64,000 nucleotides of DNA from Polaribacter butkevichii (GCF_038024105.1 NZ_CP150661.1:3997501-4061500); one strand, 5' to 3'; shown: positions 8,615-18,843, counted from the stretch's first letter. The notes: generated by a model not told the origin, from the letters alone. Made by a program: numbers and translations.

Positions 8615-10012
8615 TTAGTGATTATTTAATTTCTTTAGTTCTGAATACAATTTTTTTGAAGAAATAGAGGCAAAACCATTGGTTACAACTCCTTGTTTAT
8701 CAACAATGATAGACCTTGTCATTTTACTTGTTAGAAAAGAGTTAGCCTCACTATCTGCGGTAATAAAATATTGATTTTTAATATCTAGTTTTGGTATTCT
8801 ATCATGTGAGTTTCCATCAATTTTTATTTGAATAAATTGTATGTTTGGAAACTTTCTAGATAAATAATTAACTCTAGAAGAGATGTAAATTGGCGTTATA
8901 TACTCTGAATTCCAAAATAATAGAAAAGTATTTTTATTTTTGGTAAGCGTTTTTATAGTGTGTTTTCCGTTTGTAAAATCATAAAGTGTAAAATCTGTAA
9001 GTTCTTGCCCTTTGTGCAACGTTTTGCTATCTAAAAGTAATTGTTTTACATGGTCTTTATCTTTTGTACTTGTGCTTAGCTTAAAGTAGGCGTCAAACGC
9101 ATCTTTGTTAGCGTTACAGCTAGATTTTTTATAAAAATGACCAATTACAGTTTGTTTTAGAAATGCATTTTTAGAAGCTTCTGATTTTATATTATTGTCT
9201 ATCGTTTTTAATAAATCTACCGTAAAATCGGATGAATATTCATCTGTCATTGGTTTATGACCTAAAGCATAGGTAGTATTATATAAGAAATTACGCACAT
9301 AAAGAGAATAAGGTGGGTAATACATTAAAGAATCATTATTAATACTTACAGATGCTCTGTACTTATAAAATGATTTATCTATGGCTGTAAATTTTGTTTT
9401 ATGATTGTATTTTACGTTTGCTATTGGGTATCTTTCTATTCTTGCATAAATAGGGTAGGTAAGTGCAACTTTTAAAACATTGTTAAAACCTTTTGTTTCA
9501 TCTGGGTGCTGCTCTATGTAATTTCTATATGTTTTTTGTTTTAAAAGTAATAAAGAGTCGGCTTTTTTAATAAAAGCACTAGGTTGTAGCTGGTTTAACT
9601 TGTAAAATATTTTATTGTCTTTTTCTTCTTCTAAAAAACAATCTATTAAAATATTGTTTCTTTCTGCTCCTTTACCAGCAAATACTATAGATTCATCAAA
9701 ATCCCAAGTGTTTAAACGCAACATTAAACTATCTTTTGGTTCTATATAAATATACTGGTTTTCGTTACCATGTTTAAAGTAGTATAAACCCTCATTGGCG
9801 TTATCTAGTTTTCCTAAAAATTTATTGTCTTTACCAAGATAAAGTGTATCTATCACTTTATCCATAGAATACAAAACAATAAAATTAGATTTTGGGTTTA
9901 TAATTTTACCGCCAAAATACGTTGTTGTATTTTTAGAAGTAGAATTACAACTTGCAAAACCAGTAATTGTAATTAATAAAATGAAACGAAGTAGATATTT
10001 AATCATATACAT
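8615..10012 (-). CDS. Thioredoxin-fold lipoprotein without a CXXC active site
   Basis: 465 residues. The N-terminus has a lipoprotein signal (LLRFILLITITGFASCNS). The first 100 residues resemble the beta-rich DUF4369-like N-domain seen in Bacteroidota TlpA-like lipoproteins. The C-terminal 130 residues look like a TlpA/thioredoxin fold: GQELTDFTLYDFTNGKH, then TFLLFWNSEYITPIYIS where active enzymes carry WCxxC, then FITADSEANSFL and TRSIIVDKQGVV. Both cysteines are absent, so a redox role is unlikely and a structural or binding role is more likely. The start could be either of two ATGs (10012 or 10006). It is divergent from the ABC-F gene across 180 bp and appears monocistronic. Confidence 0.7.
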   Translation of the reverse strand: MYMIKYLLRFILLITITGFASCNSTSKNTTTYFGGKIINPKSNFIVLYSMDKVIDTLYLGKDNKFLGKLDNANEGLYYFKHGNENQYIYIEPKDSLMLRLNTWDFDESIVFAGKGAERNNILIDCFLEEEKDNKIFYKLNQLQPSAFIKKADSLLLLKQKTYRNYIEQHPDETKGFNNVLKVALTYPIYARIERYPIANVKYNHKTKFTAIDKSFYKYRASVSINNDSLMYYPPYSLYVRNFLYNTTYALGHKPMTDEYSSDFTVDLLKTIDNNIKSEASKNAFLKQTVIGHFYKKSSCNANKDAFDAYFKLSTSTKDKDHVKQLLLDSKTLHKGQELTDFTLYDFTNGKHTIKTLTKNKNTFLLFWNSEYITPIYISSRVNYLSRKFPNIQFIQIKIDGNSHDRIPKLDIKNQYFITADSEANSFLTSKMTRSIIVDKQGVVTNGFASISSKKLYSELKKLNNH

Positions 10013-10164
10013 TATAGGGATATAATAAGCAACAAAGTTAGGTATTCATAAGAGCTATTGTTGTTAATTGATTGTTAAAATAGGTCTAAAATTATTACTA
10101 TGATAGTATTTTTAATTTCTCAAAAACCGTTTGAAATCAAGGGTGAAAAGACAAATCAAATTTG

Positions 10165-10172
10165 TACTTTTG
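10165..10172 (+). promoter_or_regulatory. Promoter -7 element for the ABC-F gene inside a dyad
   Basis: TACTTTTG matches TAnnTTTG. It overlaps an inverted repeat with arms AAATTTGT (10158-10165) and ACAAATTT (10174-10181), which could be an operator. The same core, GTACTTTTGCACA, recurs before the ABC exporter gene at 63611. Confidence 0.5.
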
Positions 10173-10190
10173 CACAAATTTAAAAAATAG

Positions 10191-11813
<1,623 letters not shown>

Positions 11814-11834
11814 GACATAAAGATATATTATATA

Positions 11835-11872
11835 AAAAAAAGCGAAATCTAAATTTAGATTTCGCTTTTTTT
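11835..11872. terminator. Bidirectional terminator between the ABC-F gene and oxyR
   Basis: Perfect 19-bp-per-arm palindrome centred at 11853/11854 (AAAAAAAGCGAAATCTAAA and its complement), giving GC-containing stems with a T-run on both strands. It lies between two convergent genes. Confidence 0.9.
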
Positions 11873-11934
11873 GTTTAAAATAACAGAAGCTAATAATTAA
11901 GTAAATAGATATTTAAACTCTAAAATATTTTGTT

Positions 11935-12876
11935 TTATTTTTTTTGCAAAGGACTAATAATTTTTACATCAGAAAAAGAAATGGCACCTCTAACAACACC
12001 ATCAATAGTTTTCTTTAAAGCTTCAATCATTTGCATTTTTAATTGCGATTTATGATAAATTAAACTCACCTCTCTTGCTGGTGGAGGACTCGTAAATTCG
12101 CGTAAATGGCTTTTATCAACTTCATTTAAATCTAATGTATGTAAGTAAGGTAGTAATGTCATTCCTAAACCTTCTTTAGATAGTTTAATTAAAGTATCAA
12201 AACTTCCGCTTTCTAACTGAAATCGTTTTTTATTATCAATTTTATGATTTCTGCATAAATTAAGGACACTATCTTTAAAACAATGACCGTCTTCTAAAAG
12301 TAAAATATCTTCCATTTCTAACTCATCTGCAGTAATGTTTTTGTTTTTATACAATCTATGGTTTTGAGGTACCAAACCAACAAATGGTTCGTAGTATAAC
12401 GGTCTTTCTTTAATAGCTTCGTTTTCTAATGGTGTTGCAGCAAGTCCTGCATCTATATGTCCGTCTGTTAACTTTCTTATAATTTCTTCGGTAGTTAACT
12501 CTTCTATAATTAATTTTACTTTCGGATATTTTTTAGTAAAGTTTTGCAAAAACATAGGTAATAAAGTAGGCATAATTGTAGGAATAATTCCTAATTTAAA
12601 TTCACCACCTATATATCCTTTTTGTTGATGTACAATATCTAAAATTCTATTACTTTCATCAACTATAACTTTAGCTTGTTCAACTATTTTTTTTCCTACT
12701 TCAGTTAATTCGATAGGTTTTTTAGAACGATTAAATATTTTAACACCTAATTCGTCTTCCAATTTTTGAATTTGCATACTCAAAGTAGGTTGTGTTACAA
12801 AGCTATGCTCTGCAGCTACGGTAAAATTTTGATACTCTGCAACGGATAAAACGTATTTTAATTGTGTAATGGTCAT
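11935..12876 (-). CDS. oxyR: Hydrogen-peroxide sensing LysR-type regulator OxyR
   Basis: 313-residue LysR-family activator. The N-terminal winged helix-turn-helix (MTITQLKYVLSVAEYQNFTV, then HSFVTQPTLSMQIQKLEDEL) is followed by the periplasmic-binding-like effector domain. The redox pair is present: GHCFKDSVLNLC gives Cys199 and Cys208 with the same numbering and eight-residue spacing as E. coli OxyR, so a disulfide switch on peroxide is expected. SGSFDTLIKLSKEGLGMTLL also matches OxyR. It is divergent from dps, the classic OxyR target, with about 100 bp between the genes, so autoregulation and dps control are likely. Residues and context together make this call strong. Confidence 0.94.
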   Translation of the reverse strand: MTITQLKYVLSVAEYQNFTVAAEHSFVTQPTLSMQIQKLEDELGVKIFNRSKKPIELTEVGKKIVEQAKVIVDESNRILDIVHQQKGYIGGEFKLGIIPTIMPTLLPMFLQNFTKKYPKVKLIIEELTTEEIIRKLTDGHIDAGLAATPLENEAIKERPLYYEPFVGLVPQNHRLYKNKNITADELEMEDILLLEDGHCFKDSVLNLCRNHKIDNKKRFQLESGSFDTLIKLSKEGLGMTLLPYLHTLDLNEVDKSHLREFTSPPPAREVSLIYHKSQLKMQMIEALKKTIDGVVRGAISFSDVKIISPLQKK

Positions 12877-12909
12877 TTTAGATAAAATTTTTTGATAAAG
12901 ATATTAAAA

Positions 12910-12928
12910 CTATCAATTAAAATTATAG
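12910..12928. promoter_or_regulatory. Small dyad in the oxyR-dps intergenic region
   Basis: CTAT (12910-12913) and ATAG (12925-12928) form an inverted repeat with an 11-nt gap. OxyR sites are built from ATAG/CTAT elements with 7-nt gaps, so this is at best a diverged site. Confidence 0.25.
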
Positions 12929-12980
12929 TATTTCCTCTTAAATTTCTCGTAAATTTATGTTATTAAAAAATAACAACAAA

Positions 12981-13454
12981 ATGAGCAAAACAATATTAGG
13001 ATTAGACAAAAAAGAAACAGCTAATTTAGTTACAGAACTAAACGGATTGTTATCAAATTTTCAAATCTATTATCAAAGTTTAAGAGGTTTGCACTGGAAC
13101 ATAAAAGGGAAAAACTTTTTTGAATTACACGTAAAATTCGAAGAGTTTTATACAGATTCACAAGTTAAAATAGATGAAATAGCAGAACGTATTTTAACCT
13201 TACAAGGAAAACCATTACATACATTTTCCGATTATTTAGAAAACTCTTCTGTGGCAGTAGGTAAAGATATTTCTAATGATGTAGAGGGTGTAGAGTTGGT
13301 AGTAAATTCACTATCAGAATTATTAAAAAACGAGCGTTTAATTTTAGATTTATCAGACAAAGCAGGTGATGAAGGTACAAACTCTATGATGAGTGACTTT
13401 ATTGCAGAACAAGAAAAAACAATTTGGATGTTAAATTCTTGGTTAGGTAAATAA
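12981..13454 (+). CDS. dps: Dps/ferritin-like DNA-protecting protein
   Basis: Mini-ferritin that oxidises and stores iron with peroxide and protects DNA. I take the ATG at 12981 (MSKTILGLDKKE, 157 residues); an in-frame ATG at 12957 would add eight Asn/Lys-rich residues not expected in the family. The Dps ferroxidase signature is visible: LRGLHWNIKGKNFFELHVKF then YTDSQVKIDEIAERILTLQG, giving the His and Asp/Glu ligands shared between subunits. The length is normal for Dps. It is divergent from oxyR, and peroxide induction through OxyR is the expected control. Confidence 0.93.
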   Translation: MSKTILGLDKKETANLVTELNGLLSNFQIYYQSLRGLHWNIKGKNFFELHVKFEEFYTDSQVKIDEIAERILTLQGKPLHTFSDYLENSSVAVGKDISNDVEGVELVVNSLSELLKNERLILDLSDKAGDEGTNSMMSDFIAEQEKTIWMLNSWLGK

Positions 13455-13470
13455 TTAACTAATGTTATTA

Positions 13471-13505
13471 CAAAAAAAAAGGAACTCATTATGAGTTCCT
13501 TTTTT
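13471..13505. terminator. Bidirectional terminator between dps and the downstream convergent gene
   Basis: Inverted repeat AGGAACTCAT (13480-13489) and complement (13491-13500), flanked by an A-run and a T-run. It overlaps the stop codon of the convergent gene at 13504. Confidence 0.88.
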
Positions 13506-14142
13506 ATTTTAACAAATATGAAAAACCAATTTCATACCCAAGAATATTATACCCGTTATTTGGGTCTTGCGTATCAAAGTTAGAAACATGTCCTATGTTA
13601 GTTCCTATATATAAAAATGTTGTATTGGTTGTTTTGTAAGAGAATCCTAAAGAACCGTTTTCTATAAACGTAAAACCTTTAGCCAAACGCTCAGTTCTTG
13701 TGTTAATTGTGGCAACACCTAGTCCTATTTTTGCTTGTAAATCTAACTTTTTTAAAAGTTTCTTTTTTAGAATAAAACCTAATTCAAAAGCATACAAATG
13801 CATGGTTTTGGGAGTTGTAAATTCAGTTCTTTTATCTTGGTAATTTTCTTCGGAAGGCAATACAAATTGCTCGTTTATTAACTGATGTTTTAAAGTCTGA
13901 ATTTGAGGTTGAACACTTATTTCAAAATTTAATTTTTTCCAACTTCCTAAATCGTAAAAGAGTTGTGCTTTAAAAGTTTCTGTAGTATAAGAATAATCTT
14001 TATCATCAAATAAAAAATTATTGTCTTGTGCTTTGTTGTAAAGAAATCCAACTTTAGTTGGATGCCAAATTCCTACTTTTTTTTCCTGACTAAATACAGA
14101 AAAAACAATAAAAAACAATAAAATAAAAAAGTGTTTTTTCAT
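13504..14142 (-). CDS. Small outer-membrane beta-barrel protein, possibly PagL-like lipid A deacylase
   Basis: 212 residues with a Sec signal peptide (MKKHFFILLFFIVFSVFSQ). The rest is built of alternating amphipathic beta-strands and ends in a hydrophobic C-terminal strand (YEIGFSYLLK), as outer-membrane barrels do. The motif IGHVSNFDTQDPNNGYN resembles the PagL/acyloxyacyl hydrolase motif in which His and Ser (H-x-S-N) are catalytic; the family's Glu near this region is not obvious (Asn at the equivalent place). PagL enzymes remove an acyl chain from lipid A. Family membership is tentative. The gene follows the acyl-CoA dehydrogenase gene with no gap, so they are probably co-transcribed. 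Confidence 0.5.
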   Translation of the reverse strand: MKKHFFILLFFIVFSVFSQEKKVGIWHPTKVGFLYNKAQDNNFLFDDKDYSYTTETFKAQLFYDLGSWKKLNFEISVQPQIQTLKHQLINEQFVLPSEENYQDKRTEFTTPKTMHLYAFELGFILKKKLLKKLDLQAKIGLGVATINTRTERLAKGFTFIENGSLGFSYKTTNTTFLYIGTNIGHVSNFDTQDPNNGYNILGYEIGFSYLLK

Positions 14143-15039
14143 CTAAGACAAAGAAAACATTTTGGCTACTTTCTCTGCCTTTCTACTCTCTGAATAATCA
14201 TAAAAACCTTCGCCAGATTTTATACCTAATTTACCTGCCATAACCATGTTTACTAATAATGGGCAAGGTGCATATTTAGGGTTTTTAAAGCCATCGTATA
14301 GCACATTCATAATAGACAAACAAACATCTAAACCAATAAAATCTGCCAACTGTAAAGGGCCCATTGGGTGTGCCATTCCTAACTTCATTACCGTATCAAT
14401 TTCTTCTACACCAGCAACCTTATTATACAAAGTTTCTATAGATTCGTTAATCATTGGCATTAAAATTCTATTTGCCACAAAACCAGGATAATCATTTACT
14501 TCTACCGGAATTTTACCTACTTTTTTAGAAAGTTCAGCAATGGTTTCCATCACTTCATCAGACGTGTTGTAACCTCTAATAATTTCTACCAATTTCATAA
14601 TTGGTACAGGGTTCATAAAATGCATTCCAATTACCTTATCGGGTCTGTTGGTTGCGGCAGCAATTTGCGTAATAGAAATAGACGAAGTGTTGGTTGCTAA
14701 AATGGTGTTAGTGGCACAAACATCATCTAATTCTTTAAAAATTTTGGATTTTAAAACAGCGTTTTCAGTAGCTGCTTCTACCACTAAATCGGCATTTTCA
14801 ACTCCTTCTTTAATAGTAGTAAAAGTGCTAATATTTTGTAAAGTTTGCGTTTTGTCTGCTTCAGAAATTTTTTCTTTAGCCACCATTCGGTCTAAATTCT
14901 TAGCAATGGTTGCCATTCCTTTTTCTAAAGAAGCTTCAGAAATATCAATTAAACTCACTTTATAATTAAATTGTGCAAATGTATGAGCAATTCCATTTCC
15001 CATGGTTCCGGCTCCAATAACAGCAATGTTTTTCATCAT
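14143..15039 (-). CDS. 3-hydroxybutyryl-CoA (3-hydroxyacyl-CoA) dehydrogenase
   Basis: 298 residues. It oxidises 3-hydroxyacyl-CoA with NAD in fatty-acid or butyrate-type metabolism. An N-terminal Rossmann fold (IAVIGAGTMGNGIAHTFAQ) is followed by EAATENAVLKSKIF and ATNTSSISITQIA, then the catalytic-region IGMHFMNPVPIMKLVEII and the C-terminal helical domain (MAHPMGPLQLADFIGLDVCL). The length fits single-domain Hbd/PaaH enzymes, not the FadB fusion. Start ATG at 15039 with a second ATG next to it. It abuts the barrel-protein gene downstream. Confidence 0.93.
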   Translation of the reverse strand: MMKNIAVIGAGTMGNGIAHTFAQFNYKVSLIDISEASLEKGMATIAKNLDRMVAKEKISEADKTQTLQNISTFTTIKEGVENADLVVEAATENAVLKSKIFKELDDVCATNTILATNTSSISITQIAAATNRPDKVIGMHFMNPVPIMKLVEIIRGYNTSDEVMETIAELSKKVGKIPVEVNDYPGFVANRILMPMINESIETLYNKVAGVEEIDTVMKLGMAHPMGPLQLADFIGLDVCLSIMNVLYDGFKNPKYAPCPLLVNMVMAGKLGIKSGEGFYDYSESRKAEKVAKMFSLS

Positions 15040-15067
15040 AAAAATTATTTAAAAAGTTGTTTTTTTT

Positions 15068-15160
15068 TGGCGTTTAAACAGGCTTTCGCTACTCGCTTTT
15101 TTAAATTTTTTATATAAAAATTTAAAAAGAGCTCAAACAGACCGCTCTATCCTTAACGCA
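15068..15160. repeat. Structured intergenic element with imperfect long hairpin
   Basis: Core arms around 15092-15117 and 15118-15135 pair as an AT-rich stem (AAATTTTT/AAAAATTT), flanked by GGCGTTTAAACAGGC on the left and CAAACAGACCGC...TTAACGC on the right. The flanks resemble each other and look like a dispersed flavobacterial intergenic repeat that I recall in general form, not a gene. Confidence 0.4.
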
Positions 15161-15240
15161 ATTACTTGCAAGCCTCAATATTTAAAAGATAAATTTAGAG
15201 TGTTTACAAGCTTGTTGTTATCATACTTTGTTGTTTTTAT

Positions 15241-16200
15241 TTAAAAACAATCAATAATCATCTGAGCAACTTTTAAAGCTTCTGTTCCTTGTCTTAAACT
15301 TACAATCGGAGACGTGTTATTATTAATAGCATCTGCAAAAGTTTCTAATTCATCTAAAATAGCATTGTTGTTTGCTACTTCCGGATTTTCAAAATAAATT
15401 TGTTTTTTAACGCCTTCAGCATTTTGTAAAACCATTGCAAATTCATCAGGATTTTCAGGTACATCTTTCATTCTAACCACCTCAGATTCTTTACTTAAAA
15501 AGTTAACAGAAATATAGGCATCCTTCTGAAAAAAACGAGATTTACGCATGTTTTTCATAGAAATTCTACTTGCAGTTAAATTGGCAACACAACCGTTTTC
15601 AAACTCAATTCTTGCGTTGGCAATATCTGGTGTGTCAGAAATAACTGAAACTCCACTTGCATGTACATTTTTTACGGTAGATTTTACTACAGAAAGAATA
15701 ATATCAATATCATGAATCATTAAATCTAATACAACAGGCACATCGGTTCCTCTTGGGTTAAATTCTGCCAATCTATGGCATTCTATAAACATTGGGTTTT
15801 CAATCTTATCTTTTACAGCGGTAAATGCTGGATTAAAACGCTCTACATGACCAACTTGTCCTAAAACATGAAATTGACTCGCCAACGTTTTTATAGCTTC
15901 TGCCTCTAAAACTGTTTTTGTAATTGGTTTTTCTACAAAAATATGACGTCCTTTTTCTATCGCTAATTTAGCACAATCAAAATGTGATAAAGTAGGAGTT
16001 ACAATATCTACAACTTCTACAGCATCTATTAACGATTCTATAGAATCAAAAGAAGTATAGCCAAATTCTTCGGTTACATTTTTTGCGTTTTCTTTAGAAG
16101 GGTCATAAAAACCTACTAAGTTATATTTATCTGATTGTTGTAATAATCGTAAATGAATTTTTCCTAAGTGTCCAGCACCTAATACTCCAACTTTAAGCAT
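15241..16200 (-). CDS. Gfo/Idh/MocA family NAD(P)-dependent oxidoreductase
   Basis: 319 residues. The N-terminal Rossmann domain has VGVLGAGHLGKIHLRLL, and the motif FVEKPITKTVLEA has the EKP of the GFO_IDH_MocA family. The C-terminal alpha/beta domain carries GQVGHVERFNPAF and LDLMIHDIDIILS, with the His used for substrate binding. Such enzymes act on sugars or inositols; the GHVERFNPAF pattern resembles UDP-sugar dehydrogenase-type members, but the substrate is not decided. A genome-type inverted repeat sits directly upstream. Confidence 0.85.
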   Translation of the reverse strand: MLKVGVLGAGHLGKIHLRLLQQSDKYNLVGFYDPSKENAKNVTEEFGYTSFDSIESLIDAVEVVDIVTPTLSHFDCAKLAIEKGRHIFVEKPITKTVLEAEAIKTLASQFHVLGQVGHVERFNPAFTAVKDKIENPMFIECHRLAEFNPRGTDVPVVLDLMIHDIDIILSVVKSTVKNVHASGVSVISDTPDIANARIEFENGCVANLTASRISMKNMRKSRFFQKDAYISVNFLSKESEVVRMKDVPENPDEFAMVLQNAEGVKKQIYFENPEVANNNAILDELETFADAINNNTSPIVSLRQGTEALKVAQMIIDCF

Positions 16201-16220
16201 AAGATAGTTTTATTGTCTTC

Positions 16221-16265
16221 TCGAGCGCAGTCGAGAGGTATATATGAGTGGTCGACTGCGCTCGA
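16221..16265. repeat. REP-like inverted repeat
   Basis: Arms TCGAGCGCAGTCGA (16221-16234) and its exact complement (16252-16265) with a 17-nt loop. GC content is far above the surroundings. Each arm is itself partly palindromic (CTCGA...TCGAG). Likely a dispersed intergenic repeat. Confidence 0.7.
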
Positions 16266-16375
16266 ACCGATATTTAATATTTTAAGGCAAAATAAAAAGC
16301 CAAAAACAAAGATACAATTTTATGCCTATTTATATGGATTAATTACTATTTTTAGACTCCAGAAATTTATAAAAA

Positions 16376-17017
16376 TTGAGAGACACTTCTAAACACCAAG
16401 GACTTAGAAACCAACTTGCTAACGTATTAAAAGCAAAAGGTATTATTGATGAAAATGTATTAAACGCAGTGCGTGCAATTCCACGCCATCTATTTATTGA
16501 TAGTAGTTTTGAGTCTCATGCTTATCAAGACAAAGCTTTTCCTATAGCGGCAGATCAAACTATTTCTATGCCTTACACGGTTGCTTTTCAATCTCAAACG
16601 TTAGAGTTAAAACCTGGTGATAAAGTATTAGAAATTGGTACAGGTTCTGGGTATCAGACCGCTGTCTTGTTAGAACTAAAGGCTGAAGTGTATTCTATAG
16701 AAAGACAAAGAGAGTTGTATAGAAAAACCTCTCGTTTTTTACCTAAATTAGGTTACAATCCTAAAAGATTTATTTTTGGAGATGGTTATATCGGTTTAAA
16801 AGAACAAGCTCCTTTCGATAAAATTATAGTAACTGCAGGTGCGCCTTATGTACCAAAACCATTATTATCTCAATTAAAAATAGGAGGTAGGTTGTTAATT
16901 CCTGTTGGAGATAAAACACAAATAATGACTTTGTTTATTCGTAATTCTGCTACAGCCTTTGAAAAACACGAATTAGGTGATTTTGCTTTTGTACCCATGC
17001 TAGAAGAGAAAAATTAA
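16376..17017 (+). CDS. pcm: Protein-L-isoaspartate O-methyltransferase
   Basis: 213 residues. It repairs isoaspartyl damage by SAM-dependent methylation. Motif I VLEIGTGSGYQTAVL binds SAM, with YSIERQ after it; PCMT-specific IPRHLFIDSSF, PIAADQTISMPYTVAF and IIVTAGAPYVPKPLLSQLK are all present. The start is a TTG at 16376: an in-frame TAA lies two codons upstream and the following residues (RDTSKHQGLRNQL) are the conserved family N-terminus, so no ATG can serve. Its stop overlaps the stop of the convergent ABC gene by 4 bp. No terminator is visible there. Confidence 0.93.
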   Translation: MRDTSKHQGLRNQLANVLKAKGIIDENVLNAVRAIPRHLFIDSSFESHAYQDKAFPIAADQTISMPYTVAFQSQTLELKPGDKVLEIGTGSGYQTAVLLELKAEVYSIERQRELYRKTSRFLPKLGYNPKRFIFGDGYIGLKEQAPFDKIIVTAGAPYVPKPLLSQLKIGGRLLIPVGDKTQIMTLFIRNSATAFEKHELGDFAFVPMLEEKN

Positions 17018-18252
17018 TCAGCTGTTTTTACATTACCTATAGAACCCTTTTTAGTAGGTGTCAGCTCAAATATAAAGTTAGGATGTAAATCTTTAACAGG
17101 TCTGTGAGATACAAATAAAATGGTAGTATCACTTTCTGCTACAATTTTATTAATTAAACTAACAATAATTGAGGTTCCTTGGTTGTCTAAATTAATAAGC
17201 GGTTCGTCTAAAATTAACAAAGGCGGATGTTTTATCATAGACCTTGCAATTAAAACCAATCTTTGTTCTGCTGTTGTTAAGTTATTAAATGGGGTGTTTT
17301 TTTTACTTTCTAAGTTTAATAATTGTAACCACTCATTAGCTACCTTAATTTGTAAGGTAGACGGCGTTTCGTATAAGCCAACACTATCAAAAAAACCAGA
17401 TAACACCATGTGAGCTACCGTAATTCTTCTTTTAAATAACTCTAATATTGCCGGACTAAAGTAGCCTATTTTTTCTTTTATTTCCCAAACACTTTCACCA
17501 GATCCTTTTTTCTTACCAAATAAATAGACTTCTTGCCTAAATGCTTTTACGTTATTTCCGTAAATCATGGATAAAATAGTGGTTTTACCAGAACCATTTG
17601 GACCTATTAAATGCCAAAATTCGTTTTTATGGATAGTCCAATTGATGTTATTTAAAATAGAACGATCATCATAAGAAACATTTACATCTTGTAATGATAT
17701 TAACTGTTCTGGTATGTCTTTGTAAAAAGTGATTGGTTTTGGTACCTCTCCTTTAAAACTAAAATCAATTTCTTTAAATTGATAGGTATCTAAAGGGATG
17801 CTTTCTGTAATTTTGTCGTTTTCGATTTCTAAAACGTGTGTAATTATCGGTAAAATTTCATCTTTTCGATTGAAAATTTGAATAAAAATAATATCCGAAG
17901 ATAGCGTGATTAGGTGTGTTTTTAAATTAGAAACTGCTTGAGTATCTAAACTTTCAAAAGGACTGTCTAATATTAAAAAATCGGGTTTTTGTTGAAGTAA
18001 GTAATTGAGTAAAGCTTTTTTTTGTTCTCCACTAGATAAGGTTCTAATGCTTCTGTTTTCTTTAGTTGTTAAGGTTTGTACATTGTGTTTGGCTTCTTTT
18101 TCTATAAAGCTATCTAAAACAGTGTTAGAAAATAAAAGGCCTTTTTTATCTTGTAAATAAGGTAAAAAATCTAGGCCTTTTAAGATGTTTTCTACTAATT
18201 TACTGTTAGCAGAAAGTTGTGTATTTTCAATTGTAAAATGGATTTGCTCCAT
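17014..18252 (-). CDS. Soluble double ABC ATPase (ModF-like) with a degenerate first domain
   Basis: 412 residues, two ABC domains, no transmembrane segments. The second domain (from about 190) is complete: IGPNGSGKTTILSMIYG (Walker A), a weak signature, LLILDEPLINLDNQG (Walker B) and FVSHRP (switch). The first domain lacks the Walker A region altogether but keeps signature LSSGEQKKALL and a weak Walker B (FLILDSPFESLD). The layout resembles ModF/PhrA-type ATPases, linked in some bacteria to molybdate, but no transporter gene is nearby and function is open. Convergent with pcm. Confidence 0.75.
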   Translation of the reverse strand: MEQIHFTIENTQLSANSKLVENILKGLDFLPYLQDKKGLLFSNTVLDSFIEKEAKHNVQTLTTKENRSIRTLSSGEQKKALLNYLLQQKPDFLILDSPFESLDTQAVSNLKTHLITLSSDIIFIQIFNRKDEILPIITHVLEIENDKITESIPLDTYQFKEIDFSFKGEVPKPITFYKDIPEQLISLQDVNVSYDDRSILNNINWTIHKNEFWHLIGPNGSGKTTILSMIYGNNVKAFRQEVYLFGKKKGSGESVWEIKEKIGYFSPAILELFKRRITVAHMVLSGFFDSVGLYETPSTLQIKVANEWLQLLNLESKKNTPFNNLTTAEQRLVLIARSMIKHPPLLILDEPLINLDNQGTSIIVSLINKIVAESDTTILFVSHRPVKDLHPNFIFELTPTKKGSIGNVKTAD

Positions 18253-18363
18253 GTTTTTTTAATTTATTTAGCTTTTTTATAGAAAGCTATTTTTCTAAAT
18301 AAAATAATATCAATACCACCAAGTACTTTTACTGGGTTTTATATTTATGCGAATTGTAAAGAA

Positions 18364-18792
18364 CTATTCAACTACACGGTACCAGTTTTGGGTACGATAA
18401 AAAAAGGCAATATAACCTCTCACGTTTAATTTGTTAGCGTTGTCTTCTTCTAACCAAATTTTACAGTCGTATTCTTTTCCTTTTTGAGGGTCTAAAATTG
18501 TACCTCCTTTATATTCATCACCTTTCTTTTTTAAGCCTTCAATAATGGTCATGCCTAAGATAAGTTTATCTTTTTTAGCTCCTTCACATTTATCACAAAC
18601 AGCATCTTGTCGGTCTTTGTTAAATACTTTTACAACTTTACCATAAACTTTACCGTTTTCTTCATAAAGGTTCACGATCGATTTCGTTTCACCAGTTTCA
18701 TCATCAACTGTTTTCCAATTCCCTAAAATTGATTGTGCATTTACTGTTACTGCAAGCATTAATACTACTAAAGTAAAAATTGATTTTTTCAT
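18364..18792 (-). CDS. DUF2147 family secreted protein
   Basis: 142 residues: signal peptide MKKSIFTLVVLMLAVTVNAQ then ILGNWKTVDDETGETKSIVN, the typical start of DUF2147 proteins. KVFNKDRQDAVCDKCEGAKKD carries a CxxC. The C-terminal half (YKGGTILDPQKGKEYDCKIW and GYIAFFYRTQNWYRV) is the conserved lipocalin-like part. It acts in the periplasm; the role is not established. It sits in a minus-strand group with kdsC and the DUF2520 gene upstream, about 50 bp from kdsC. Confidence 0.88.
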   Translation of the reverse strand: MKKSIFTLVVLMLAVTVNAQSILGNWKTVDDETGETKSIVNLYEENGKVYGKVVKVFNKDRQDAVCDKCEGAKKDKLILGMTIIEGLKKKGDEYKGGTILDPQKGKEYDCKIWLEEDNANKLNVRGYIAFFYRTQNWYRVVE

Positions 18793-18843
18793 TTGTTTAA
18801 ATTGTATTTATGTTCTGTTATTCAATAATTGTTCCAAAAAAGG

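Noticed and set aside
12910..12928. Textbook OxyR box before dps
   Set aside because: CTAT/ATAG elements are present but spaced 11 nt, not the 7-nt pattern; listed only as a weak dyad.
14648..14965. Plus-strand open frame of 105 codons in the 3-hydroxyacyl-CoA dehydrogenase gene
   Set aside because: Antisense shadow of a well-supported enzyme gene.
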